Origin: Bradyrhizobiaceae bacterium
GTDB lineage: Bacteria > Pseudomonadota > Alphaproteobacteria > Rhizobiales > Xanthobacteraceae
Direction of reading: 5' to 3'
NCBI GenBank assembly: GCA_003963435.1
Contig: RXJC01000054.1
Location: forward strand, 43,909-107,908
DNA: 64,000 nucleotides
Part shown: piece after piece, positions 7,957-15,782 of the stretch
How positions within the stretch are numbered: the first letter of the stretch is position 1
Layout of the letters: each line of letters opens with the position of its first letter
Made by a program: the position numbers and the translations under genes
Notes under the pieces: model-generated
What the model saw: the letters and a program-made list of their open reading frames with translations, nothing else
The model's database searches: none
What the model was told of the DNA's origin: nothing

Positions 7957-8583
7957 ATGATCGAAGCATTTTCTCTGGCGAACGCACATCGCTTCGGAGA
8001 TGCCCTCGCTTCGCAGGCGCGCCTGCGTCACGCAGTCTTCGTCCAGCAACGAGGGCTGGCGCATTCCTCTTACGAAGGGCTGGAGTTCGACGAGTTCGAT
8101 ACCCCGGCCGCTAAGTATTTGGTCTGGAGAGACGAACGAAAGGTGGTTCGAGGGTTGGCTCGGATTCTTCCCACCAACAGATCCTATATGCTGCAATCGT
8201 ATTGGCCCCATCTGGTAACCGACGGTAAGTTACCGCCATACCCGAACATGGTCGAGGTGACCCGAGTATGTGTGGACAAGTCGCTCGATCCAGTTCGTCG
8301 CAGGACAGTGCTTCCGGAACTGCTTTGTGCGATTCATGAGATCTTATCGCTCACGGGCAGCGCCGGCATGCTGGGAGTTACCCGAGAACATCTGCTGACA
8401 CACTTTCTCCGGACAGGAGTGCGATGGCTCGGCCAGCCCGATTTGATTGAGGGCGAAATCGAGCGTGCCTTCTTCGTTCCGACCCATTTCATTCGTCCGG
8501 AACATCATTGTCGACGATACGGCATAGTAGGCCCTGTCCTTGCCAATCCTGAGGATTTCGCCATTGCCCCCAAAGCCGCATAA
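7957..8583 (+). CDS. LuxI-family acyl-homoserine-lactone synthase
   Basis: LuxI enzymes join an acyl group from acyl-ACP or acyl-CoA to S-adenosylmethionine, giving an N-acyl-homoserine lactone signal. Starting at the third in-frame ATG (7957, after GGAG) gives canonical numbering: R24 and F28 in RLRHAVF, D45 and D48 in EFDEFD, an arginine at 69, and E100/R103 in EVTRVCVD. The usual W34 is Leu here. Total length is about 208 residues, normal for the family. Starts at 7945 or 7951 are also possible. A small gene and an aminotransferase gene follow in the same direction, and the cognate LuxR lies convergent downstream. Signal chemistry cannot be read from the sequence. Confidence 0.9.
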   Translation: MIEAFSLANAHRFGDALASQARLRHAVFVQQRGLAHSSYEGLEFDEFDTPAAKYLVWRDERKVVRGLARILPTNRSYMLQSYWPHLVTDGKLPPYPNMVEVTRVCVDKSLDPVRRRTVLPELLCAIHEILSLTGSAGMLGVTREHLLTHFLRTGVRWLGQPDLIEGEIERAFFVPTHFIRPEHHCRRYGIVGPVLANPEDFAIAPKAA

Positions 8584-8770
8584 GAAACGCCCGGAAGAGG
8601 CCGTCGATCCCAGGGATACGGCCGAAAAGATGGCGGACGCCGTCTCCTATCTCTGCCGCATTGCGGCGCAGGAGGGTTTGTATTCCGTGCTTCCCGACTT
8701 GCTCGAGGCACAGCAGAAGCTGGAGAGGATTGCGTCCTCGCTGGATCCATCTGAGAAGCAGTCAAATTAG
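8564..8770 (+). CDS. Small helical protein between luxI and aminotransferase
   Basis: The frame overlaps the luxI end and reaches 8770. A TTG at 8564 preceded by GAGG gives a 68-residue protein (PPKPHKKRPEEAVDPRDTAE, then ADAVSYLCRIAAQEGLYSV). A TTG at 8540 would add eight residues. The body is amphipathic helix (LPDLLEAQQKLERIASSL). Its stop lies 10 bases before the aminotransferase ATG, so the three genes probably form one operon. The function is unknown; it may be an accessory factor of the signal synthase or of the aminotransferase. Confidence 0.6.
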   Translation: MPPKPHKKRPEEAVDPRDTAEKMADAVSYLCRIAAQEGLYSVLPDLLEAQQKLERIASSLDPSEKQSN

Positions 8771-8780
8771 GAAAGTTCTG

Positions 8781-10148
8781 ATGCACCTGCATGCGTTTGA
8801 CCGCAACGAATCCGAAGTACGCTACTACTGTCGTAAGCTCCCAAATCTGCTGACGTCCGCATCCGGTGCGATCATTCGCGACGATCGCGGCAATCGGTTC
8901 ATTGATTTTCTAGCGGCTTGCGGAGCGCTAAACTACGGGCACAATCATCCGAAACTCAAGGCAGCCGCCCTTGAGTATCTCTCCGCCGATGGAATCGTTG
9001 CGGGTCTCGACTTTCATACCAGCGCCAAGCTGGCTTTCGTCGAACGCTTCCGCGAAGTCGTACTTCTTCCACGTGGTCTGAACTACAAACTTCAGTTTCC
9101 GGGGCCAACAGGGACGAACTGTGTAGAAGCGGCCGTGAAGTTGGCCCGGAAGGTGACCGGCAGAACATCTGTTGTGGCGTTCACAAATGCGTTTCACGGG
9201 ATGACCGCAGGCGCCTTGGCGTTGACTGGATCGCTCAGGGCGCGAAGCGCGTCTGCCGCAGTTCTCAACACTGTCGTCCGCATTCCGTTCGAAGGCTACC
9301 GTGGCGCCGGTCTCAGTGAGCTCGATCGGCTGGAGGCAATGGCCAGCGACCCGTCGGGAGGAATTGACCCCATAGCCGCGGTTATCGTCGAGACGATCCA
9401 GGGGGAGGGAGGCCTCAATGTTGCATCGACAGATTGGCTGCGAAGACTAGAGATGCTGACGCGTCAGCTCGGAGCCTTGTTAGTAGTCGATGACATCCAA
9501 GCGGGCTGCGGTAGAACCGGTTCGTTTTTCAGCTTCGAACGGGCTGGCGTCGTTCCAGACCTGGTCTGTCTTGCAAAGTCGATAAGCGGTTTCGGGCTGC
9601 CTATGTCCCTGCTTCTAATGAAGCCCGAACACGACGTTTGGGAGCCTGGCGAGCACAACGGAACCTTCCGCGGCAACGCACTGGCATTCGCAACGGCGAA
9701 GGCCGCGATCGACTTGTGGGAAAGCGGTGAGATGGCAGTGTTGCAGCGGAATTCGCGCATACTCACACAATGGACGAGACTGATATCAGAGGAGTTTCGA
9801 GTGAATGATCTGCAGCCCAAGGGGCGCGGGATGATGCAGGGGTTGAAGTTTTCGCCGACCGAACATGCGGAAGCCGTCGCGGCGGCGGCAGTCAAGCGCG
9901 GCGTCATAGTCGAATGTTGCGGGCCCTACGGCGAAGTCCTCAAAATCATGCCACCGCTCAACATCGAGCCAGAGATCCTAATGGATGGACTCGACCGATT
10001 GGCGGACGCAATTCGGAGTGTTCTCTCCACTGAAACGCGATGCGCAACGAAATCCTGTCGCTCAAAGCGGTATAAGACCCAGCTTGATGCCCATGATAAC
10101 GGCGGTAATACGATTGTTGGCCCCAAGCTTTCGCATTCCATTGCTTAA
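8781..10148 (+). CDS. EctB-like PLP aminotransferase (diaminobutyrate-2-oxoglutarate type)
   Basis: This class-III PLP aminotransferase of 455 residues starts at an ATG after AGGAAAG. It carries the EctB-type hallmarks: PTGTNCVEAAVKLARK for phosphate binding, FHGMTAGALA, IVETIQGEGGLN, VVDDIQAGCGRTG, the PLP-lysine stretch LAKSISGFGLPMSL, and EPGEHNGTFRGNALAFATA. EctB converts aspartate semialdehyde and glutamate to diaminobutyrate. No ectA or ectC is present, so ectoine synthesis is not encoded here. Its last 29 codons overlap the convergent luxR gene. Linkage to luxI suggests a quorum-controlled diaminobutyrate or other amino-acid product. The family call is strong and the substrate uncertain. 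Confidence 0.88.
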   Translation: MHLHAFDRNESEVRYYCRKLPNLLTSASGAIIRDDRGNRFIDFLAACGALNYGHNHPKLKAAALEYLSADGIVAGLDFHTSAKLAFVERFREVVLLPRGLNYKLQFPGPTGTNCVEAAVKLARKVTGRTSVVAFTNAFHGMTAGALALTGSLRARSASAAVLNTVVRIPFEGYRGAGLSELDRLEAMASDPSGGIDPIAAVIVETIQGEGGLNVASTDWLRRLEMLTRQLGALLVVDDIQAGCGRTGSFFSFERAGVVPDLVCLAKSISGFGLPMSLLLMKPEHDVWEPGEHNGTFRGNALAFATAKAAIDLWESGEMAVLQRNSRILTQWTRLISEEFRVNDLQPKGRGMMQGLKFSPTEHAEAVAAAAVKRGVIVECCGPYGEVLKIMPPLNIEPEILMDGLDRLADAIRSVLSTETRCATKSCRSKRYKTQLDAHDNGGNTIVGPKLSHSIA

Positions 10149-10769
10149 ATGGAACTCCACGGTCTTTTCCGAGATCCTTAAAATCTCCCCGATTTCCCAG
10201 TTTGTTTTTCCCTCCTTGCACCAACGCAGACACTCGGTTTCTTGGCTGGTAAGCGCAACAATCGATTGTTCGCGACGATCCGCGAGTTCGCAATATTTCA
10301 GCCAGTACTGGACGCTCAGCATATACATGTGCGTCATTCGATGCGCCGGCGCGCGGGCTTTTTGCCGAAGGCTGACGCTAATCAGGTCGATTTCTTGTCC
10401 TCTACCGTGTATCGGAATGGTAATACCCGAGTGAACGCCGAGCTCGCGGCATTGCCCAAAGAAGAGCTTCTGCTCGCGCGTGAAGCCGCCTCGGGGGCTC
10501 GCGTCCGACCAATCGAACGGGCCTCTTGCATGATGAGCACGTTGTACGACGGGGTCGATCTTGTCCCAGTCCTGGCTCGTATAGGTTTCAACGTAACCTG
10601 GAGGAAAGTCGGCCCAGGGAAGCGACACCAGGCGCCGATTGTTCGTTCTCGCAAAAGCCGCGTTCTCGTAGCCTTCGGCGCCTATCGCCGCCATGAACAA
10701 CTTCTTTAGGTCCGCTGCTGATGAGACGTTCTGTGTGCTTTCAATAAAGGTCTCGAGATTTGTCCCCAT
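10062..10769 (-). CDS. LuxR-family quorum-sensing transcription regulator
   Basis: The 235-residue protein has an N-terminal autoinducer-binding domain (YTSQDWDKIDPVV with the conserved Asp, and GPFDW with the conserved Trp) and a C-terminal LuxR HTH (LTSQETECLRWCKEGKTNWEIG, then ISEKTVEFHLSNGMRKLGANN). At the position that is Trp in many receptors (EW in TraR-type proteins) it has Gly-Tyr (PPGYVETY), which could reflect an unusual ligand. It follows the AidH-like gene by 25 bases on the same strand, and is convergent with and overlaps the aminotransferase gene. It is the expected receptor for the neighbouring LuxI product. Confidence 0.92.
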   Translation of the reverse strand: MGTNLETFIESTQNVSSAADLKKLFMAAIGAEGYENAAFARTNNRRLVSLPWADFPPGYVETYTSQDWDKIDPVVQRAHHARGPFDWSDASPRGGFTREQKLFFGQCRELGVHSGITIPIHGRGQEIDLISVSLRQKARAPAHRMTHMYMLSVQYWLKYCELADRREQSIVALTSQETECLRWCKEGKTNWEIGEILRISEKTVEFHLSNGMRKLGANNRITAVIMGIKLGLIPL

Positions 10770-10794
10770 GGTGCCCCCATCGGTATCTTCGTGA

Positions 10795-11607
10795 TCAATG
10801 TGTCGTCAAAAAATCCATCATCGCTGCGTTGAAGGCTTGTGGCGCTTGCCAATGTGCGGCGTGTCCCGCGCGGATCAGCATCGGCTGCGACTTCCAAAGA
10901 TTTTTGAACGGAATGCGTTCTAGATAGTCGAGGCGCAGGAACGGATCCGCGTCGCCTTGCACAATCGCGACGGGTCGGTCCGACAGTGATACGGTGTCGA
11001 CCTCGTCGGCGCCGCGGCCCGCCATTGCATTCGCAACCATCCAATAACGGGCTCTGCCGTCTGTACGGCGGACCATACGCCACAAGTGGTGGTCTTCGCC
11101 CAGCCGCTCGCCCATCATCGCGTTGGCGTAACGGCGGACGTCGTCCCGACTGAGCCACCAGCGACCGGCGAGTGCGGTCGCGCCGGTCCAGCGGAAACCC
11201 TCGGCGGCGCCGGCAGGAGTTAGGCGCACGGGAGGGGTTCCGGTGATCAGGAGCGATCGGACCGCCGGATCCGACGCGAGCATCTCAATACCGACGTGTC
11301 CACCCAGCGACCAGCCGACGACATGATAACTCTCGTAGCCCAGCCGACCCATGAGCTTGGTCAACGTGCGCGCATATCCAGGGAAGCTATACGTCGTACT
11401 GGGTCGGTTTGAATTATCCGACCCCCCGTGCCCCGGCAGATCAGGCACTACTATGCCGAGATCTGACCGCGACAGCTCCCTTAGCTGCCTTGCAAACACT
11501 TCTTTGCACGAAGAATTGCCGTGGATCAGAACAATACCAAGCCTTCCGGCTTTTCGATGAAACAGCCGAAGTCGCAATCCTTCAATAACAAGTGTGCGCG
11601 ACGTCAT
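10795..11607 (-). CDS. AidH-like alpha/beta-hydrolase, probable AHL lactonase
   Basis: The protein (270 residues from 11607; 279 if started at 11634) has the alpha/beta-hydrolase order: oxyanion HGNSS, VVPDLPGHGGSD, nucleophile GWSLGGH (Ser100), acid in GDADPF (about Asp221) and AGH (His249). From memory it follows the Ochrobactrum AidH lactonase closely: HGNSS, APDLPGHG, GWSLGGHIGIEM, ITGTPPV and RTDGRAR all have counterparts here. AidH opens the lactone ring of AHLs. Placement directly upstream of luxR, 25 bases apart, supports a role in turning over the cell's own signal. A different ester or lactone substrate cannot be excluded. Confidence 0.82.
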   Translation of the reverse strand: MTSRTLVIEGLRLRLFHRKAGRLGIVLIHGNSSCKEVFARQLRELSRSDLGIVVPDLPGHGGSDNSNRPSTTYSFPGYARTLTKLMGRLGYESYHVVGWSLGGHVGIEMLASDPAVRSLLITGTPPVRLTPAGAAEGFRWTGATALAGRWWLSRDDVRRYANAMMGERLGEDHHLWRMVRRTDGRARYWMVANAMAGRGADEVDTVSLSDRPVAIVQGDADPFLRLDYLERIPFKNLWKSQPMLIRAGHAAHWQAPQAFNAAMMDFLTTH

Positions 11608-12051
11608 CGGCGAGCTTCGCAAAGACGATGGCAAGCATTATTGGCTTCGCGGAAAAAGCTTATCAGGCGCAATCTATGATTGTTCATCCTACACGCGTAG
11701 ATGGGCCGGTCAAGCCGTATCTAGGCGATGCAGCAAGTGTTGGACTTCGGGCAACCCGGATGAGACGGTTCACGGCCACGGTCGCTATCGGCCAGGCAGT
11801 TGGTGGCTGCAGTGAGAAAGCCAGGCGAACAAACCGAATTTCGCTAGGCCAGCGCTGCCATTGCGCGCCGGTCAGTAGGCTAGGGATCGATCTCGTTTCG
11901 AGATCAGAAGGATCTCAAACATGATCTTGTAGTGAGGATCAGCGTACGATTTGTTCATGCATTGCATCATAGACCCAATCCGCTGCGAGGTCGTTTGGTA
12001 CGAACAAGTAGCGGAAGTTCGGCTGCCCGGTGCGGTTAGCTAGGAGAGTAG
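11608..12051. other. 444-bp divergent intergenic region
   Basis: This lies between the minus-strand hydrolase/luxR operon and the plus-strand oxidoreductase, and should hold both promoters. A good ribosome binding site (AGGAGAG) precedes 12052. I see no gene, repeat or clear operator in it. Confidence 0.4.
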
Positions 12052-13071
12052 ATGCCTGCAAGCGAGATGAAGGCAATCCGACAGCATGAATTTGGTGGCC
12101 CTGAAGTGCTGCGGTACGAGAATGCGCCAGTCCCCGTATTAAAGTCAGGCGAGGTTCGCATTAGCGTTCGCGCGGTGGGTATCAATCCTCCCGATTGGTA
12201 TCTACGCGATGGATATAAAGCGCTGCCTCCGGAATGGCAGCCGGAAGTCTCCTTTCCTGTGATTTTGGGGACAGATGTATCGGGCGTTGTCGATGCGGTC
12301 GCCGACGACGTCGAGGGCTTCTCCGTTGGCGATGAGGTCTACTCCATGGTTCGTTTTCCCGGCGGTCTTGCGGGAGGCAGCAGGGCCTATGCCGAGTACG
12401 TCACCGCGCCGGCGTCGGAAGTTGCGCTTAAGCCGAGGGGCATCGATCATGTGCATGCGGCCGGAGCTCCGATGTCGCTGCTCACCGCGTGGCAGTTCAT
12501 GATCGAACTGGGTCACGTCGAACCGAATCCGCTGCAACCCAAGGAACATCAACCCGTCCCGCTCGAGGGCAAAACCGTGCTTGTGAACGGGGCGGCGGGT
12601 GGCGTAGGCCACTTCGCGGTGCAGATCGCGAAACTGAAACGCGCGCGCGTCATCGCCGTGGCGTCAGGCAAGCACGAGCCGGTTCTGCGCGAACTCGGGG
12701 CCGACGACTTTATAGACTACACTCAGACCCCACCCGAACATATTGTGCATGACCTCGATCTTGTCATCGACGCACTCGGCGGTCCGACCTCCGGTCGTTT
12801 TCTAAGTACGCTGAAGCGTGGCGGGGCATTATTTCCCATATATCCCTTGGGCTTCTCGGGGGCAAAGGAAGCCGAGGAGCTGGGCGTAACGGTATCGGCA
12901 ACCCAGGTACGCTCGAACGGCGCGCAGCTTGCTGAAGTAGGTTGCTTGCTTAATGACAGCACGCTCCGCGTCGTCATCGACAGCACGTTCGCGCTTGCCG
13001 ATGCTCGCCAGGCCCACGAGCGAGCAGCCAAAGGGCACATTCAAGGCAAGATTGTACTCACCGTCGCTTGA
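12052..13071 (+). CDS. Zinc-independent MDR family NADPH:quinone-type oxidoreductase
   Basis: This 339-residue medium-chain dehydrogenase/reductase has an N-terminal GroES-like domain (GINPPDWYLRDGY, LGTDVSGVV, GDEVYSM) and a Rossmann nucleotide-binding segment NGAAGGVGHFAVQIAK at about residues 181-196. It lacks the Cys/His zinc ligands of alcohol dehydrogenases and looks like the quinone oxidoreductase/enone reductase group. It is a single gene facing the LysR gene convergently. The substrate is unknown; reduction of quinones or conjugated ketones fits the family. Confidence 0.85.
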   Translation: MPASEMKAIRQHEFGGPEVLRYENAPVPVLKSGEVRISVRAVGINPPDWYLRDGYKALPPEWQPEVSFPVILGTDVSGVVDAVADDVEGFSVGDEVYSMVRFPGGLAGGSRAYAEYVTAPASEVALKPRGIDHVHAAGAPMSLLTAWQFMIELGHVEPNPLQPKEHQPVPLEGKTVLVNGAAGGVGHFAVQIAKLKRARVIAVASGKHEPVLRELGADDFIDYTQTPPEHIVHDLDLVIDALGGPTSGRFLSTLKRGGALFPIYPLGFSGAKEAEELGVTVSATQVRSNGAQLAEVGCLLNDSTLRVVIDSTFALADARQAHERAAKGHIQGKIVLTVA

Positions 13072-13145
13072 GAGCGAGCGGGCTATCGATCGATGTCGCT
13101 TGTCCGCAGCGGTTCAGATGTTCGATCCCGGTCGGCATAAAATGC

Positions 13146-14042
13146 TCAAGTTCTTCGCACCGGAACGGTCAAGATCTTTCCTTCTTCAATCAGAGAGCGG
13201 CACACGATCTTCAAAGCGGTGACCACTTCACGCGTGGCCCGGCTGACCGGCCGTCCGCGCGGTAGCGCCAGAGCGCGCTCGGCTTGTATCCACGGTACTC
13301 GCGCGGCTGACAACACGCCGGCAGCGACTTCCTGCTGGATGCCGGAAAACGGCAGTAGGCCATAGCCGAGACCCGCGGCCACCATGCGCTTCATCGGCGT
13401 ACTGTTGTCTACCCGCAACGAAGAGGGCACGGTCGATGGGAACGGAGTGCGGCTGAGCGGCGTCACCGCGGCCGGCAAAGTGTCGAACTCCTTGCGGGTC
13501 AGCTTGCCGCGTTTGAGCAGGGAATCCCGTGGCGGCCCGATCACGAATACCTGTTCTACAACCAGCGTTTCATAGTCGAGGTGATCGTTCGGCAATGGCG
13601 TCGTTACGATCGCCAGGTCGAGTTCGCCTCGCAGTAGGCGATCAGACAAGCTCTCCGTCAGGCCTCCGCTCAGCTCAAGTCGAACGCGTGGAAACTGCTT
13701 CACGAAGATCTGGGCGAGAGGGGCGTACAGAATGTCGCCGAGACTAGATGGTGCTCCGAGCCGCACTGTGCCGCTGGGCTCACGATTTTCGGTGTGCACT
13801 TCGGCTTTTATGTCATCAACGACCGCGAGCAACCAGCGCCCACGCGCGAGCAGCACCTTGCCGGATTCCGTCACGGATACGCCGCGCGCGCCGCGTTCGA
13901 GCAGTGAGCCGCCCAGTTCATCTTCCAGTTCTTTGACGTGGCGGCTAAGTGCCGATTGGGCCACGTTCAGCGTACTCGCGGCTGCGGCGAAGCCGCCGCG
14001 TTCCGCAACGGCAACGAAGTAGCGGATTTGGCGCAAATCCAT
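13146..14042 (-). CDS. LysR-type regulator of the monooxygenase operon
   Basis: The ATG at 14042, directly after GGAGGACGTGGA, begins MDLRQIRYFVAVAERGGF, the classical LysR N-terminus with its HTH (AAAASTLNVAQSALSRHVKELE). The substrate-binding domain follows (VRLGAPSSLGDILYAPL onward). It is divergent from the FAD monooxygenase operon with 109 bases between starts, the usual arrangement for a LysR protein that activates its neighbour. The effector is probably the substrate of that operon. Confidence 0.9.
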   Translation of the reverse strand: MDLRQIRYFVAVAERGGFAAAASTLNVAQSALSRHVKELEDELGGSLLERGARGVSVTESGKVLLARGRWLLAVVDDIKAEVHTENREPSGTVRLGAPSSLGDILYAPLAQIFVKQFPRVRLELSGGLTESLSDRLLRGELDLAIVTTPLPNDHLDYETLVVEQVFVIGPPRDSLLKRGKLTRKEFDTLPAAVTPLSRTPFPSTVPSSLRVDNSTPMKRMVAAGLGYGLLPFSGIQQEVAAGVLSAARVPWIQAERALALPRGRPVSRATREVVTALKIVCRSLIEEGKILTVPVRRT

Positions 14043-14151
14043 TCCACGTCCTCCAATCGCAAATCGAGATAGGGACCATATCAAATATATGCTTGTGAGA
14101 TAGGAGAAAAGGAGCAGTCTTCCCTCAACGATAATTCAGGGAGAGACGAGC
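14043..14151. promoter_or_regulatory. Divergent promoter region, candidate LysR site
   Basis: The spacer between the lysR and monooxygenase starts contains an interrupted dyad near 14078-14102, with ATCAAATAT facing TTGTGAGAT. It also has the ribosome binding site GGGAGAG before 14152. LysR proteins usually bind in such divergent spacers. The exact site is inferred. Confidence 0.35.
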
Positions 14152-15771
14152 ATGGGCATCGCTGCGGATGATTCGCGCAGGACGTCGGTATTCATCGCCG
14201 GCGGCGGGCCGGTAGGTCTTGCGATGTCGCTATTGCTCGACAGGTTCGGCATCGACTGCGTGCTGGTCGAGAAAAGCCCGACCACAACGGATCATCCAAA
14301 ATCGCGAGGGTGCTGGGTCCGGACGATGGAGATCTTCCGGCAATGGGGCATCGAGCAGGCCGTCCGAGAACGCGGACTGCAAGAAAATTCCGACATGTTC
14401 GTCTACCTCGACAGTATTGCGGGACACGAGTTCGGCCGAACCCGCCCTGAACCAAACGTCGGTCACACTCCGGCCTGGAAGAGCCTGGTCGCGCAGGATG
14501 TGGTCGAGGAAGAGATTCTAAGGGTGGTGGAGAAGTCCAAGCACGCAACGGTGTTGTTCAGCACCGAGTGCGAATCATTCGAGGAAACCAATAGCGGCAT
14601 CCGCGTCAAGACACGTTCGGAAAAGACCGGTGAAGTGACGGAATGGACTGCGACCTATCTGATCGCAGCCGACGGAGCAGGTAGCCGCACGCGCCGCAGC
14701 GCCGGCATCGAGATGGTCGGGCCGTCAACGCTGGCGGTGATGTCAAACGAATATTGGCGCGCCGATTTGTCGCGGTTGCCGATCGCGCGCGAGGCAGCCG
14801 GCTTTATGATCATTCCGGATGAGCCTGGGCTGCCCCGCGCCGGCATTCTCAACACGAACGGCAGGGATCGCTGGTTGACCGTGACCCAGATCGGCCTGAC
14901 CAAGGATGATCGCGAGCGGCCCTGGACCGACCAGGAATTCATCGAGATCGCGCGGGGCCATGCCGGCATTCCCGATCTTGAGGTAACGCTGCTGAACCGC
15001 TCGATCTGGCGCGTCAGCATGCAGGTCGCCGAAACGTTTCGAAAAGGACGGGTGTTTCTCGTCGGCGACTGCGCACATCGATTCCCTCCCACGGGCGGCT
15101 TCGGCCTGAATTCCGGCGTCCAAGACGCACATAATCTGGCCTGGAAACTCGCCTTCGTGCTGAAGGGTCTGGCGAACGACAAGTTGCTCGACAGCTATTC
15201 GAGCGAACGTCGACCAATCGCGCAGTCGAACGCCAATTTCAGCTACGGAAATCGACGGCGCTTCGAACTCACGGACGACGCCGTGCGGTCGCAGAATCCG
15301 GACCGGATCCGCTTCTGGATCAACGACATGGACAATCATCTGCACAGCATCGGGCAGAACTTGGGACACAACTACGAGGATGGAGCGGTGATCCCGGATG
15401 GCACCGTCGCAAAGGCATTGAACTCGCGCTACTACACGCCGACTGACCGTCCTGGCGCGCGTTTCCCCCACATCTGGCTCGACGCGCCGCGCAAACGTTC
15501 GACGCTCGACTGGTTCGACAAGGATTTCACTGTCGTCGCAGGTCCGCTTGGCGGCGAGTGGCTGGAAGCGGGCCGCGAGGTGTCCAAGAAGGTCGGTTTG
15601 TCGCTCTCGTTGAAACAATTGCCCGCCGCCGATCCGGCGGAAGGATTTCAGCTGGGCATGCGTGGGGCCGTACTGGTGCGCCCCGACGGACATGTTGCGT
15701 GGCGAATGCCGTGGCTGCCGCAAGATCCGGCAAGAGAGCTCGCCGGCGCGATCTCAACCCTCCTGCACTAG
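14152..15771 (+). CDS. FAD-dependent aromatic monooxygenase (MhpA/PheA type)
   Basis: The 539-residue flavoprotein monooxygenase of the FAD_binding_3 family has the N-terminal dinucleotide motif GGGPVGLAMSLLLDRFGI (about residues 15-32), the middle LIAADGAGSRTRRSAGI and the second FAD motif VGDCAHRFPPTGGFGLNSG followed by VQDAHNLAWKL. Enzymes of this class hydroxylate phenols and similar rings using NADPH and oxygen. It opens an apparent operon with a hydrolase (11 bases downstream), a transporter and an M24 peptidase. This suggests breakdown of an imported aromatic compound, perhaps an amide or peptide conjugate. Confidence 0.9.
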   Translation: MGIAADDSRRTSVFIAGGGPVGLAMSLLLDRFGIDCVLVEKSPTTTDHPKSRGCWVRTMEIFRQWGIEQAVRERGLQENSDMFVYLDSIAGHEFGRTRPEPNVGHTPAWKSLVAQDVVEEEILRVVEKSKHATVLFSTECESFEETNSGIRVKTRSEKTGEVTEWTATYLIAADGAGSRTRRSAGIEMVGPSTLAVMSNEYWRADLSRLPIAREAAGFMIIPDEPGLPRAGILNTNGRDRWLTVTQIGLTKDDRERPWTDQEFIEIARGHAGIPDLEVTLLNRSIWRVSMQVAETFRKGRVFLVGDCAHRFPPTGGFGLNSGVQDAHNLAWKLAFVLKGLANDKLLDSYSSERRPIAQSNANFSYGNRRRFELTDDAVRSQNPDRIRFWINDMDNHLHSIGQNLGHNYEDGAVIPDGTVAKALNSRYYTPTDRPGARFPHIWLDAPRKRSTLDWFDKDFTVVAGPLGGEWLEAGREVSKKVGLSLSLKQLPAADPAEGFQLGMRGAVLVRPDGHVAWRMPWLPQDPARELAGAISTLLH

Positions 15772-15782
15772 CGAGAAATCCG

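Noticed and set aside
7426-8211. 261-codon minus-strand frame overlapping luxI
   Set aside because: It overlaps the well-supported luxI gene and has no family features; it is the antisense shadow of luxI and its leader.
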